Source: Prostheceraeus crozeri (Eukaryota; Platyhelminthes; Polycladida; Euryleptidae). From it: a stretch of 64,000 bases of DNA. A program made the translations under genes and the position numbers. Positions 37,476 through 48,471 of the stretch are shown piece by piece. The stretch covers positions 1-64,000 of the forward strand of contig CAJQUW010008004.1 of the NCBI GenBank assembly GCA_907163375.1, given 5' to 3'. Position 1 is the stretch's first letter. Each line of letters starts with the position of its first letter. Below the pieces are notes generated by a model that had not been told where the DNA came from, did no database searches, and saw only the letters and a list, made by a program, of their open reading frames with translations.

Positions 37476-38654
37476 TTAGCCATCCTTTGGCAGTCTCGCG
37501 CGCTTCCGAATAGAAAATTTGTGCAAGTGACCGCGCATTCGTAGGCTGGCATGCAAACATTTCTTGGTCGGATGGCCGTTGTAACAAATTATTGACTCGT
37601 CTAAATTCTGGTTTACGAGTACTTCGCCGGCCAAATGATTATCCCGAATAGGGATGTGAAACTCAAACAAACGATCCTCATTCACACGTTCCCACTCATC
37701 CCTCATGCGCTCCAACTTCTCATACGCCTGCCTCTCATCACCCCGCCGAGCCACAGTCCTCTCCAACTCAACATTCCTCGCTCTCAACACACTCATCTCC
37801 TTCATCATCTCCTCAAACTTCGCTTCTGCATCTCTCATTCTTCTCTCCGCAGCACTCGCCCTCTTCTCACACTCATCATTCTTCTCTTCCAACTCTCGCG
37901 TCTTTTTCTTCAAATCAGTCACACTACGCCTCATTCTAATATTTTCATCCGCTACCTCCTTCGACTTCAGTTCCTTCTTTTTCAACTCATCCAACTCCTT
38001 CACAACTTCATCCTTCACTTTCTTCAAACTCTCATACTTATTAACCAACAAATCATGCGCCATCTGCTGCGAAACATGCCTCTTCTCTTCATCCTTCAAC
38101 CACCTCGCCGACTGCACACGAATCCCACCACTCTTCACTTTTGGGGAAGATGAGCTCTTAGGGGGGTCGGTGATGACGATGTTTGACACCTCCGACGACG
38201 AAGAGCTCAACTTCCTCACACGCTTCCTCACACGCTCCCTATCTAAATCCACATCATCCTCATCATCACTCTCAAGCACTCTCTTTCGCTCAATCTCACC
38301 CTCCAACGACGCAACCGCTCTTGCCAACTCATCATTCTCAACAACATTCTCAACAACATTCTCAGCCTTACCCTCTCGCTCGATCGCCAACATTCGCTCC
38401 CTCTCTTCCACAATCAACTGCGTAAATCTCAAATCAGTCACTAAACCACCACTACAGTCAGCATGCACTCTGTAAAAACGCGCCTCATCCTCATCACCCT
38501 TCAGCACTCTACACTTCACGCACGCAACCCTATTCAAGATAATCATGTGGCCGGTGCCCGCCTTCTTGACATGAGCCTTGGCGTCCGCACTGCGATTAAT
38601 TCGCCCACATGAGCACATTTTGATGTGATATTTACGATTTTTGTCGTTAGCCAT
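37476..38654 (-). CDS. zinc-binding, coiled-coil accessory protein
   Basis: 392 residues. The N-terminus has paired Cys/His (CSCGRINRSADAKAHVKKAG, then ACVKCRV and HADC), perhaps a zinc-binding fold. Residues about 105-180 are acidic then Ser-rich (DDEDDVDLD; KLSSSSSEVS) with basic NLS-like RVRKRVRKL. Residues about 190-325 form a long heptad coiled coil. The C-terminus has Cys/His again (CYNGHPTKKCLHASLRMRGHLHKF). Unknown function; possibly a nuclear scaffold or viral oncogene-like factor. A 5'UTR intron is likely. Confidence 0.6.
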   Translation of the reverse strand: MANDKNRKYHIKMCSCGRINRSADAKAHVKKAGTGHMIILNRVACVKCRVLKGDEDEARFYRVHADCSGGLVTDLRFTQLIVEERERMLAIEREGKAENVVENVVENDELARAVASLEGEIERKRVLESDDEDDVDLDRERVRKRVRKLSSSSSEVSNIVITDPPKSSSSPKVKSGGIRVQSARWLKDEEKRHVSQQMAHDLLVNKYESLKKVKDEVVKELDELKKKELKSKEVADENIRMRRSVTDLKKKTRELEEKNDECEKRASAAERRMRDAEAKFEEMMKEMSVLRARNVELERTVARRGDERQAYEKLERMRDEWERVNEDRLFEFHIPIRDNHLAGEVLVNQNLDESIICYNGHPTKKCLHASLRMRGHLHKFSIRKRARLPKDG

Positions 38655-38671
38655 GTTAGATTTTATTGTGA

Positions 38672-39262
38672 ACTGTAAGATAATGAAATTTGTATAAGTT
38701 TGGAATCATGTAGTACAGTCATATTCCTAAAGAGTGTAGTGAGTGGCACTCGATCCCGTCGACAGCCCGAAGGCCTTGTACTGATCACTAGGGAAGTGAG
38801 AGATCTTCCCCGATACCCGCTCTTTACAGCTGAAGACATCATTGTCACTGCCCCGAAGTGGTAACAGGAACGCCGAGTCAAAGGTAGTGATCAGTAGCTG
38901 GGATCTAACCCCTCAAAGCTGCCTTAGACATAGTTAAATTTCAAATCTGATAGCAGATTTGAACTCAGGATACTTGAAAACCTTAGTCTATATGTTAAAA
39001 CTTTGAAAAAACTGAAAATTAAGAATTTTTAAAAAATTCCGCATTTTACTACTCATACTACTTTTAAAAAATTTTATCAGTAGTAAAGACACTATCAAAC
39101 TCTATCATACATACTTTGAAGTAAGAAGATAGCTTGCCTACTTCAAAAGATAGAGTCCTTTGAAACACCCGATATCGGGAGCTCAGAGCGACGACCGTCG
39201 CTTACCTCGTCTTTCGATGAAGTGATCAGACTTACGTTGTCGGGGGTTTATATATGCTCGGA
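38672..39262 (-). promoter_or_regulatory. promoter and probable 5'UTR intron of the coiled-coil gene
   Basis: Minus-strand TATATAAAC at 39248-39256 should place initiation near 39220. A GAG|GTAAGC donor follows at 39206/39205 and an acceptor CATTATCTTACAG at 38673, 18 bp before the ATG. The intervening ~530 bp has no convincing frame. Another donor-like GTAAGT (39235) lies too close to the TATA box. Confidence 0.5.
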
Positions 39263-39489
39263 AGAAAACTTAAAATGGCTCTATCTCCGAAAGTATTCAT
39301 TGTAGCGACATGCGGTTTGTTGCAAACGATTCGTCTCATCATTCTCTATCATATGACACCTGAACCATTCTCATATGACCACGGGAAGTTGGTCCGTCAG
39401 CACATGTCCATGTAACATGCCACAAGTGAAAAAATTCCTAAGTGTGAGAGCTCCAGTGCGGTGAAAATTTTGAAAAATGAAAAACTTCC

Positions 39490-41038
39490 GAATTTCGACC
39501 TGGGACCTTTACCAAAACATTTTTCATCAAATTTCACTGACTCCCCCCCCTCGTTCAGAGAAATTTGATGAAAAATGTTTTGGTGACGGTCCCAGGTCGA
39601 AATTCCACACTTTGGAAAATTTTCAAAATTTTACCCATACAAAGTCACTCTGACACTTAGGATTTTTTCAGGTGAGCGAGCTCCGACCTAAAATCTTGTA
39701 ACCGCTCTAACTTTTGAACGAAGACAGATAGGAACAAGCCGATTCTTTCACTGAATTTGTCTCACTCTTAGCTTTCAAACGAGCTATCGCACGACAAAAT
39801 CCGTCCACTGGAAGCCAAAATCGAAGCAAGCTGTCCAGAGGGGGGGGAGGTCAGTGAAATTTGATGAAAAATGTTTTGGTGACGGTCCCAGGTCGAAATT
39901 CCACACTTTGGAAAATTTTCAAAATTTTACCCATACAAAGCCACTCTGACACTTAGGATTTTTTCAGGTGAGCGAGCTCCGACCTAAAATCTTGTAACCG
40001 CTCTAACTTTTGAACGGCTGGTCCGATTGACTCGCAACAAAAAATGTTGTCGAGCAGCTTTTTCTCCTCTTTCGAATGCAACTCGAACGAACAAAATCCG
40101 TTCACTAGAACCAAAGTTAGAAGATTGCTGTCGGGGGGGGGGAGGTCAGTGAAATTTGATGAAAAATGTTTTGGTGACGGTCCCAGGTCGAAATTTCACA
40201 CTTTGGAAAATTTTCAAAATTTTACCCATACAAAGTCACTCTGACACTTAGGATTTTTTCAGGTGAGCGAGCTCCGACCTAAAATCTTGTAACCGCTCTA
40301 ACTTTTGAACGAAGACAGATAGGAACAAGCCGATTCTTTCACTGAATTTGTCTCACTCTTAGCTTTCAAACGAGCTATCGCACGACGAAATCCGTCCACT
40401 GGAAGCCAAAATCGAAGCAGGCTGTCCAGAGGGGGGGGGCGTCAGCCGAAAATTTTTTCTCTCCGATTGACTTGAAACTCACCATAGCGATGCAGAATTT
40501 CACGCTGAATCCGAATCTGACCTCCGTTTTCTCATCCGATGCTTCGTTTTGACGCTACACACCAAAACGTCCCAAATTCTAACTCTGTCGTTTTTCGAAA
40601 AATGTTGAAAATTTTTTCTCACCGATTGCCTTGAAACTCACCATACCGATGCAGAATTTTCACGCTGAATACGAATCCGACCTCCGTTTTCTCATCCGAC
40701 CACTCCTTCCACTCGAAACAACCCATTTTACAACCCAACATTCAGCAGATTGCACGAAAAACATCACACACTATATCCTCAAGACTAATCCTGGCGGTCG
40801 CCCAAGTCCACCACGACACTCTATCGTTCCAGAGGGGGGGGGACGTCAGCGAACAGTTTGTGAACCCACCTGGTCGGCACACCACGACAGACTACAACCT
40901 CTGTCGTTCCAGAGGGGGGGGGACTCAGACCCGAAGCACCACGGCGGCCGACCACGACACTCTGCCGTTCCAGAGGGGGGGGACGTCAGCGATGGCGGCC
41001 ATCTTGCGCTATCTGGTGTTTGTCACTTCCTTACTACT
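39490..41038 (-). repeat. right terminal inverted repeat region with inverted array
   Basis: Mirrors the left end. Inverted copies of the ~300-bp unit end at about 39846 and 40435, with a diverged unit between (40010-40140). The outer part has three poly-G units (CCAGAGGGGGGGGAC at about 40830, 40911 and 40970) where the left has two. A ~150-bp segment is duplicated (40441-40690). The inner edge has a local palindrome at 39493-39605. Confidence 0.9.
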
Positions 41039-41044
41039 TTGGTG
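41039..41044. repeat. target-site duplication TTGGTG (right)
   Basis: Identical to 16898-16903, immediately after the ...CCTTACTACT end. Confidence 0.95.
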
Positions 41045-41608
41045 TAGTCCCACACTCACTTCGAACGCATCACTTAGACCTTACTTGGATCTCACCTTTG
41101 TTGTTGCTCCCGTATACATGTCGTGGATCACTTTCACGTATACCTCAGGGATATCACGACTTCTCATACAACTCCAAAGGATCTCATGTGGAATTGAATC
41201 ATATGCTTTTTCCAGGTCGACTAAAACCTTGTGGAGAGGGGTGTTGCCTTCACGGTACTTCTCCATTGTGGTGCACAAACATGGCACCTGTTGTTCCCAA
41301 ACCTGGTCTGAATCCTAATCGATTGTCAGCTAAATCAACCGCTTTTCAATTATCCCTTCCCAAACTTAAAATGCATGAAGGAGTAACTTGATGCCCCGAT
41401 AGTTTGAGCAAACCATATGATTACCTTTGCCTTTGAAGATAGGTGTCAGGATACTTTCACGCCAACTGTTGCTCATAGAGTCTCTCGTAAGGATATCATT
41501 CATTGCGGCCGTCAGCAGACGCACACCATCCGCCTGTAAAACTCGGTAGGCTTCTACATGTGTAGGGATTCCATCGGGCCCGCAGCTCTCTAAGTCATGA
41601 TACTCCAA
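41039..41608 (-). pseudogene. RTE-like LINE ORF2, 5' part (right of Polinton)
   Basis: Minus strand: SCGPDGIPTHVEAYRVLQADG, IFKGKGNHMVCSNYRGIKLL (41608-41366), then after a frame change LHKVLVDLEKAYDSIPHEILW and VIHDMYTGATTKVRS (41287-41081), reaching GLH at the junction. It is the N-terminal half of the reverse transcriptase completed at 16903-16346. The N-terminal endonuclease is absent, so the LINE is 5' truncated. Confidence 0.85.
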
Positions 41609-41745
41609 GTGTACAGATTCATTTATTTATATCTATTCCTGTCGATAGATATTTTTCGTTTACGAATTTGTATTGTCTGATTTTAGCGTCTCCTTCTATG
41701 TTAGTTGATGTATCTGCTCATAAGTTTGAAATAAATTTCATTTCA

Positions 41746-41785
41746 GCCCTTGACAAGTCAAGATATTGACAGAAACCGGTCGGGC
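41746..41785 (+). ncRNA. hammerhead-like ribozyme motif (U3-A8 variant), site D
   Basis: Helix I GCCC/GGGC, core TTGACAA (consensus CTGANGA), helix II GTCAA-GATA-TTGAC (5 bp), one extra A, GAAA, palindromic ACCGGT, C, then helix I 3' strand. Positions 3 and 8 are U and A instead of C and G, so the pair is kept. Probably a Penelope remnant. Confidence 0.45.
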
Positions 41786-42235
41786 TATAAACATCTTTTT
41801 AATATACTTTCGAGTGCCGTTTCTTATTTATTGATATAAATTTCCACTTTTGAACTTTATATGACTTTATATAATATACATATGACTTTATATAAATATA
41901 TATATATATGACTTTATATGACTTTATATGAGATCCATATGACTTTTACTTTTGATTTTCTTGTGGAATATAATTTCGTGTTACATATTATATATACAGT
42001 GTATATGGTCGTGAATTCATGGAAGCTTGGTACTCCTCAGACCACTCCATCAATAGACATATAGAACTTGATAACATCTATGTAAACTTACGCCAAGCTA
42101 TGTCATCACGAAATTTTTAAAATTTTATACTCATGTCTCCCTATATAATTTCCCTTTTCCACCTGACGACGAGCTGAAGCAACAGCCTGAAAATTTGTGG
42201 TTAATTACATCTTATTCCTGAAGACATCTTTTTGT

Positions 42236-42238
<3 letters not shown>

Positions 42239-42268
<30 letters not shown>
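42239..42268. repeat. (TA)n microsatellite
   Basis: Uninterrupted TA run at the left edge of the Penelope compound locus. Confidence 0.9.
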
Positions 42269-42274
<6 letters not shown>

Positions 42275-42315
42275 GAAAATGAAATAAGCCAATAGTATCG
42301 GAAATAAGTATTCTG

Positions 42316-42365
42316 TGTATTAGAGCGCTTTCGATGGTGTTATACTTGCCATCTCCTCAGACACA
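42316..42365 (-). ncRNA. hammerhead ribozyme, Penelope copy 1
   Basis: Same sequence as 48472-48521 on the minus strand: core CTGAGGA, helix II GATGG/CCATC, GAAA, palindromic AGCGCT. Confidence 0.7.
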
Positions 42366-42389
42366 GACATGAAATTAACATTAAGATAA

Positions 42390-44135
42390 TTATACATTGG
42401 CATTGAGGGAAGGATTGAATTTTGAAATAAATATCTTCTCTTTCCTTTCCCTCTCAGCCTTACATGCATTATAATGTAACTGAAAAATAGGTATAGCCAT
42501 AAACTTAATATCAATGGCTTTAGCGCAACAGGAGATATGTTTGCTAACATAGAGGGGGGCAGCCTTGGGATTATTTACATGTTGTCGGTGCACAGTTATC
42601 CGATTCTTGAATAGATCTCCCGTCTGGCCGATGTAGAAAGCGGAGCACCCATTACAACGCAACATGTATATCAAGTTGGATGAGTAGCATGTCATGTTTG
42701 CTCGAATGTTGAATGTTGTTCCATTAATGTCTACACTATTTCCGACAAGTAAATGTGGACAGCACCTACATCTTTTGTCCATGCACTTTTGAACACCATG
42801 ATATATATGCTTTTTGGTTTGTAAGATGGACAGCAAATTTTTTGGCTGTTTATACGCTGCAATGATTTTATGCTGTTTTAAAGTGTCGATCAATTTCAAA
42901 CTTTCTGTAGCAGGTCGTATTAAATCATGAAAAATCGTTGGGTTCTTTGGGTTAAATTTTGTTATAAACGGCAGAACTATCTTGTTATTGTTTTGCGTTT
43001 GTTCTGTGTTAACGAAGGAAATAGCTTTATTCAAACCATATTCCACAAGCTTCTTGGGATATTTTAGCTTCAACAAGATTTCACATATTTCTTTCATTCG
43101 TGTAATTTTCACTTCATCCTCCGAAACAATTCTTCTAATTCTGTAAAGTAGATTAAATGGTAAGTTCCTCTTGATGTGTTGTGGATGACATGAATAAAAG
43201 GGAATGTAATTAGCACTGTCCGTCGGTTTTCTATAAATGTCAGTTTCAACTTTTCCACTTTTCTTGTAGACACGGACATCTAGAAACGGTATGGATACCT
43301 TATTTGTCTCCATCGTAAATTTTATATTCCCATTTAAAGTATTTAGTATTTCATGGAAATGGTCAATATTCCCGAATTTAGTAGACCATATGACAAAACA
43401 GTCATCCAAGAAACGAATCCAACTTTTCTTAAACCGCGTTACAATATCTGCGGATAAATAACATTCCAATTTTCGATATAACTGATGTTCCAGATAACCC
43501 ATTACCAAATTTGCGTACGTAGGGGCCATTCGTGTCCCCATTGCGGTGCCGGATATTTGGTGGTAAAACTTGTCGTTAAAAGTAAAGACATTGTTCGATA
43601 GTACTATGTTGATCGAGCTCAAAATAAAGTCATTTGTGAAACGAAGTGGAATCAAATCGCTTTGCTTTTCCAGCCAAAACTCGATGGCTTCAACCCCTAG
43701 TATATGAGGTATACTAGTATAAAGAGATTGTACATCGAAAGTCAAAAATATATCATCTTGTGCAATAAAGGAAGGTAGTTTAGCGATGAAATCGAATGAG
43801 TCCCTGCAATAACTTGGCAGATTGTTGACCAGTGGCTTCAGCAGTATGTCCATCAACTCACTGAGATGTGATGTTGGAGAATTTATTTGAGAAATGATGG
43901 GTCGAAATTTTAACTCTTCAGGGGCTGCTTTGTGTGTGTAACCATATTCATCAGTATTTAAGTTCAGAAAGTCATCTCTATGTTTGTGAATTTTTGGTAA
44001 GCCGTACATATGAGGGATGGAAGGATGGAATTTTGACAAGTGATTGATTTCTTTAAAAGTCAATGCTCTATTATGAACTTTGCATAATTTCTTAATTAAA
44101 TTTATTGTGCTATAAGGATTGTATCTATCCACCAT
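42390..44135 (-). pseudogene. Penelope-like RT + GIY-YIG endonuclease, 5'-truncated copy
   Basis: 581 residues open in one frame, lacking the N-terminal part. RT: PHMYGLPKIHKH, FRPIISQINSPTSHLSELMD, LTFDVQSLYTSIPH, SGTAMGTRMAPTYANLVMGY, RFLDDCFVIW (FLDD active site), FLDVRVYKKSGKVETDIYRKP. Linker with CMDKRCRCC. Endonuclease: YMLRCNGCSAFYIGQTGDLFKNRITVHRQH. The RT-EN junction is intact here, unlike in the full-length copy. Confidence 0.9.
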
Positions 44136-44144
44136 GCGATATGT

Positions 44145-45040
44145 TTCGATATGTCCGTGTCTACAAGAAAAGTGGAAAAGTTGAAACTGACATTTATAGA
44201 AAACCGACGGACAGTGCTAATTACATTCCCTTTTATTCATGTCATCCACAACACATCAAGAGGAACTTACCATTTAATCTACTTTACAGAATTAGAAGAA
44301 TTGTTTCGGAGGATGAAGTGAAAATTACACGAATGAAAGAAATATGTGAAATCTTGTTGAAGCTAAAATATCCCAAGAAGCTTGTGGAATATGGTTTGAA
44401 TAAAGCTATTTCCTTCGTTAACACAGAACAAACGCAAAACAATAACAAGATAGTTCTGCCGTTTATAACAAAATTTAACCCAAAGAACCCAACGATTTTT
44501 CATGATTTAATACGACCTGCTACAGAAAGTTTGAAATTGATCGACACTTTAAAACAGCATAAAATCATTGCAGCGTATAAACAGCCAAAAAATTTGCTGT
44601 CCATCTTACAAACCAAAAAGCATATATATCATGGTGTTCAAAAGTGCATGGACAAAAGATGTAGGTGCTGTCAACATTTACTTGTCGGAAATAGTGTAGA
44701 CATTAATGGAACAACATTCAACATTCGAGCAAACATGACATGCTACTCATCCAACTTGATATACATGTTGCGTTGTAATGGGTGCTCCGCTTTCTACATC
44801 GGCCAGACGGGAGATCTATTCAAGAATCGGATAACTGTGCACCGACAACATGTAAATAATCCCAAGGCTGCCCCCCTCTATGTTAGCAAACATATCTCCT
44901 GTTGCGCTAAAGCCATTGATATTAAGTTTATGGCTATACCTATTTTTCAGTTACATTATAATGCATGTAAGGCTGAGAGGGAAAGGAAAGAGAAGATATT
45001 TATTTCAAAATTCAATCCTTCCCTCAATGCCAATGTATAA
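44145..45040 (+). pseudogene. Penelope-like C-terminal RT/EN fragment (pseudo-LTR copy)
   Basis: Begins at VRVYKKSGKVETDIYRKP and runs through the GIY-YIG domain to the end. Differs from copy 1 by about one residue (RCCQHL for RCCPHL). Its 3' end, including the ribozyme, joins directly to the 5' end of the full copy. Confidence 0.85.
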
Positions 45041-45064
45041 TTATCTTAATGTTAATTTCATGTC

Positions 45065-45114
45065 TGTGTCTGAGGAGATGGCAAGTATAACACCATCGAA
45101 AGCGCTCTAATACA
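45065..45114 (+). ncRNA. hammerhead ribozyme, Penelope copy 2
   Basis: TGTGT-CTGAGGA-GATGG...CCATC-GAAA-GCGCTCTA-ATACA; same as copy 3. It lies at the pseudo-LTR junction, where self-cleavage would process the tandem transcript. Confidence 0.7.
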
Positions 45115-45205
45115 CAGAATACTTATTTCCGATACTATTGGCTTATTTTATTTTCATTTATAATAACTACTCCTCCATTTCGTTTCTCTTTGAACATCTA
45201 CAATC

Positions 45206-46219
45206 ATGGCGGAGGGAAAAGTCAATAGCTTATCGGAAGAAAGAATTCTGAATAAATTAGACAAATTTATGGAAAAAATGGACAACATGACAACTCTATT
45301 GCATCAAGTTCTTGAAATGAATAGTATTTTAAGAAGTTCATTTAAACAGGAGATTAAAAGTGGAATACAAACTTGCATGAATGGTTTCCTGGTGGATCTG
45401 AAAGGGGATCTTCAAGATGTAAAAAAAGATGTGAAGCAATCCATGAAGCCAAATATTATTAAAGACTTGGACTGGAATAAGCGATTGAATCGAAGAAAGT
45501 TTCTTTATTATGAAGCATATAGGTGCAACAGCGTCGCAGATATGTATGAGAAAGCTTTAAACGACGATACACCTAAGGTGCCACGTAAGTTTTTCAAAAG
45601 GCCAAGAAATAGTGATGACACATTTAACTCAGATCTCTTGAAACGATTAACTGTGAAAGAGGTACAGCATGAAATAGAAAAGCTAAGAACAACGGCATGT
45701 ATTAAGTTGGATTTTGTGACAAAAATTGATAATGAAATAGAAGAATTGTGCACTAACAACTTTGACGAGGAAGAGTCTATTACACAAATCAGTAAGTGGA
45801 AATTTTGTACGGACAATGAGGAGACGAACTCTCACAAGATATGGGAGCAAAAGGCAGACTTTTTCTCCTCGGACAAACATCTAATCAACTTAGATAGCAC
45901 ATCCAAATTTTCTGGAAGAGTCAGAGAATACCGCCCTAATCGAAAACCTACTTTTGCAGAAGCAGCCAGATATAATCAGCGAAATCGGTACAATGAAAAT
46001 GCACGCTACGCACCACAACCTAATAACTTTTATGTAGATAGAAATGCTGGGCATTATAATAGCAATCGTAGGAATTTCGTTAGGAATGATTGGCAGAGGC
46101 CAAGAAATTTTAAGAAAAATCGACAAATGGTCGATAATCACAACTTAAATTCTGACTTCGAAGGTGAACCAGAAGCTAATAATTCACATAATTTAAACAA
46201 TGAATATTTTTTAGATTAG
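45206..46219 (+). CDS. Penelope-like ORF1 protein
   Basis: 337 residues: coiled-coil N-terminus (DKFMEKMDNMTTLLHQVLE), a conserved DWNKRLNRRKFLYYEAYRCN block (also at 13000-13308), then an Asn/Arg-rich tail (RYNQRNRYNENARY, SNRRNFVRNDW) suited to RNA binding. It precedes ORF2 by 20 bp in the full-length copy. Function unproven; probably an RNP component. Confidence 0.75.
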   Translation: MAEGKVNSLSEERILNKLDKFMEKMDNMTTLLHQVLEMNSILRSSFKQEIKSGIQTCMNGFLVDLKGDLQDVKKDVKQSMKPNIIKDLDWNKRLNRRKFLYYEAYRCNSVADMYEKALNDDTPKVPRKFFKRPRNSDDTFNSDLLKRLTVKEVQHEIEKLRTTACIKLDFVTKIDNEIEELCTNNFDEEESITQISKWKFCTDNEETNSHKIWEQKADFFSSDKHLINLDSTSKFSGRVREYRPNRKPTFAEAARYNQRNRYNENARYAPQPNNFYVDRNAGHYNSNRRNFVRNDWQRPRNFKKNRQMVDNHNLNSDFEGEPEANNSHNLNNEYFLD

Positions 46220-46239
46220 CGAGAGTTTCTGCTTTCAAC

Positions 46240-48024
46240 TTGTCATCAATTGACCTTGATGTTGGTTCAAGAAAACTTTTAAGTAAGGGCTGTAAATTCA
46301 CGACTATTCCAAAAAGTAATACAGAAGAAGTTAAAACAGACATAACAGAATTTTGTAGAAAACTGAGAATTATTGATTATTTTGGTGGCGAAAATTGCAC
46401 CAGCAGGGATGATTCCATGCAATTAAATTATTCAAAAAGCAACTTTGATCCTCCAAAAGGGGACAACGTTTATCTGAATACCGTCATTGATTTATTGGAG
46501 AGTTCAGCTAATAGCCTTTCACCATGCAGGCCCACTCAAAGTTTAAAGCACAATCTATCAAAGTCTGAAAATGAAAGTCTGGAATTTCTTAAGAGTATTA
46601 GTGATATTCACATTACTAAAGCCGACAAGGGAGGGGCGTTCATTATTTTGGATCACAAATTTTACGTAAAAAGAATCAATGATGAACATTTGATGGACCA
46701 GGAAACATATCGCATGGTGGATAGATACAATCCTTATAGCACAATAAATTTAATTAAGAAATTATGCAAAGTTCATAATAGAGCATTGACTTTTAAAGAA
46801 ATCAATCACTTGTCAAAATTCCATCCTTCCATCCCTCATATGTACGGCTTACCAAAAATTCACAAACATAGAGATGACTTTCTGAACTTAAATACTGATG
46901 AATATGGTTACACACACAAAGCAGCCCCTGAAGAGTTAAAATTTCGACCCATCATTTCTCAAATAAATTCTCCAACATCACATCTCAGTGAGTTGATGGA
47001 CATACTGCTGAAGCCACTGGTCAACAATCTGCCAAGTTATTGCAGGGACTCATTCGATTTCATCGCTAAACTACCTTCCTTTATTGCACAAGATGATATA
47101 TTTTTGACTTTCGATGTACAATCTCTTTATACTAGTATACCTCATATACTAGGGGTTGAAGCCATCGAGTTTTGGCTGGAAAAGCAAAGCGATTTGATTC
47201 CACTTCGTTTCACAAATGACTTTATTTTGAGCTCGATCAACATAGTACTATCGAACAATGTCTTTACTTTTAACGACAAGTTTTACCACCAAATATCCGG
47301 CACCGCAATGGGGACACGAATGGCCCCTACGTACGCAAATTTGGTAATGGGTTATCTGGAACATCAGTTATATCGAAAATTGGAATGTTATTTATCCGCA
47401 GATATTGTAACGCGGTTTAAGAAAAGTTGGATTCGTTTCTTGGATGACTGTTTTGTCATATGGTCTACTAAATTCGGGAATATTGACCATTTCCATGAAA
47501 TACTAAATACTTTAAATGGGAATATAAAATTTACGATGGAGACAAATAAGGTATCCATACCGTTTCTAGATGTCCGTGTCTACAAGAAAAGTGGAAAAGT
47601 TGAAACTGACATTTATAGAAAACCGACGGACAGTGCTAATTACATTCCCTTTTATTCATGTCATCCACAACACATCAAGAGGAACTTACCATTTAATCTA
47701 CTTTACAGAATTAGAAGAATTGTTTCGGAGGATGAAGTGAAAATTACACGAATGAAAGAAATATGTGAAATCTTGTTGAAGCTAAAATATCCCAAGAAGC
47801 TTGTGGAATATGGTTTGAATAAAGCTATTTCCTTCGTTAACACAGAACAAACGCAAAACAATAACAAGATAGTTCTGCCGTTTATAACAAAATTTAACCC
47901 AAATAACCCAACGATTTTTCATGATTTAATACGACCTGCTATAGAAAGTTTGAAATTGATCGACACTTTAAAACAGCATAAAATCATTGCAGCCAAAAAA
48001 TTTGCTGTCCATCTTACAAACTAA
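46240..48024 (+). pseudogene. Penelope-like ORF2, reverse transcriptase part (frameshifted)
   Basis: Open for 594 residues with the full RT, including an N-terminal segment missing from the other copies (ITKADKGGAFIILDHKFY). After HKIIAA the frame is lost through an 11-bp deletion relative to the other two copies, at about 47993, between CAGC repeats. The endonuclease continues in another frame at 47987-48448. The only copy with complete RT is thus disabled at the RT-EN linker. Confidence 0.85.
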
Positions 48025-48448
48025 AAAGCATATATATCATGGTGTTCAAAAGTGCATGGACAAAAGATGTAGGTGCTGTCCACATTTACTTGTCGGAAAT
48101 AGTGTAGACATTAATGGAACAACATTCAACATTCGAGCAAACATGACATGCTACTCATCCAACTTGATATACATGTTGCGTTGTAATGGGTGCTCCGCTT
48201 TCTACATCGGCCAGACGGGAGATCTATTCAAGAATCGGATAACTGTGCACCGACAACATGTAAATAATCCCAAGGCTGCCCCCCTCTATGTTAGCAAACA
48301 TATCTCCTGTTGCGCTAAAGCCATTGATATTAAGTTTATGGCTATACCTATTTTTCAGTTACATTATAATGCATGTAAGGCTGAGAGGGAAAGGAAAGAG
48401 AAGATATTTATTTCAAAATTCAATCCTTCCCTCAATGCCAATGTATAA
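47987..48448 (+). pseudogene. Penelope-like GIY-YIG endonuclease part of full copy
   Basis: Frame following the 11-bp deletion: LLSILQTKKHIYHGVQKCMDK, then the Cys-rich linker and YMLRCNGCSAFYIGQTGDL...RITVHRQH. GIY-YIG nucleases nick target DNA for Penelope retrotransposition. Confidence 0.85.
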
Positions 48449-48471
48449 TTATTTAATGTTAATTTCATGTC

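Larger units (their letters stand above)
16904..41038. mobile_element. complete Maverick/Polinton (adintovirus-like) element, 24,135 bp
   Basis: Starts AGTAGTAAGGAAGTGACAAA and ends with the exact complement, flanked by TTGGTG duplications. It encodes the full hallmark set: protein-primed type B DNA polymerase, retrovirus-like integrase with chromodomain, FtsK/HerA-type packaging ATPase, adenain-like protease and double-jelly-roll major capsid protein. It also has core-protein-like basic ORFs and about a dozen accessory genes. All hallmark frames are open. Only two small genes show frame changes. That makes the copy young, or an endogenised virus that kept most of its coding capacity. Confidence 0.97.

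Noticed and set aside
37472-37490. ATGGCTAACTTG|GTAAGT at the end of the coiled-coil gene as another leader exon
   Set aside because: After the putative acceptor the frame ends within about 20 codons; a 3'UTR intron explains it better.
37635-38475. Long plus-strand frames opposite the coiled-coil gene
   Set aside because: Ser/Leu/His-rich translations are the usual shadow of a Lys/Glu-rich coiled-coil on the other strand.
38663-38881. 72-residue minus-strand frame upstream of the coiled-coil gene
   Set aside because: Lies in the probable 5'UTR intron and has no recognisable feature.
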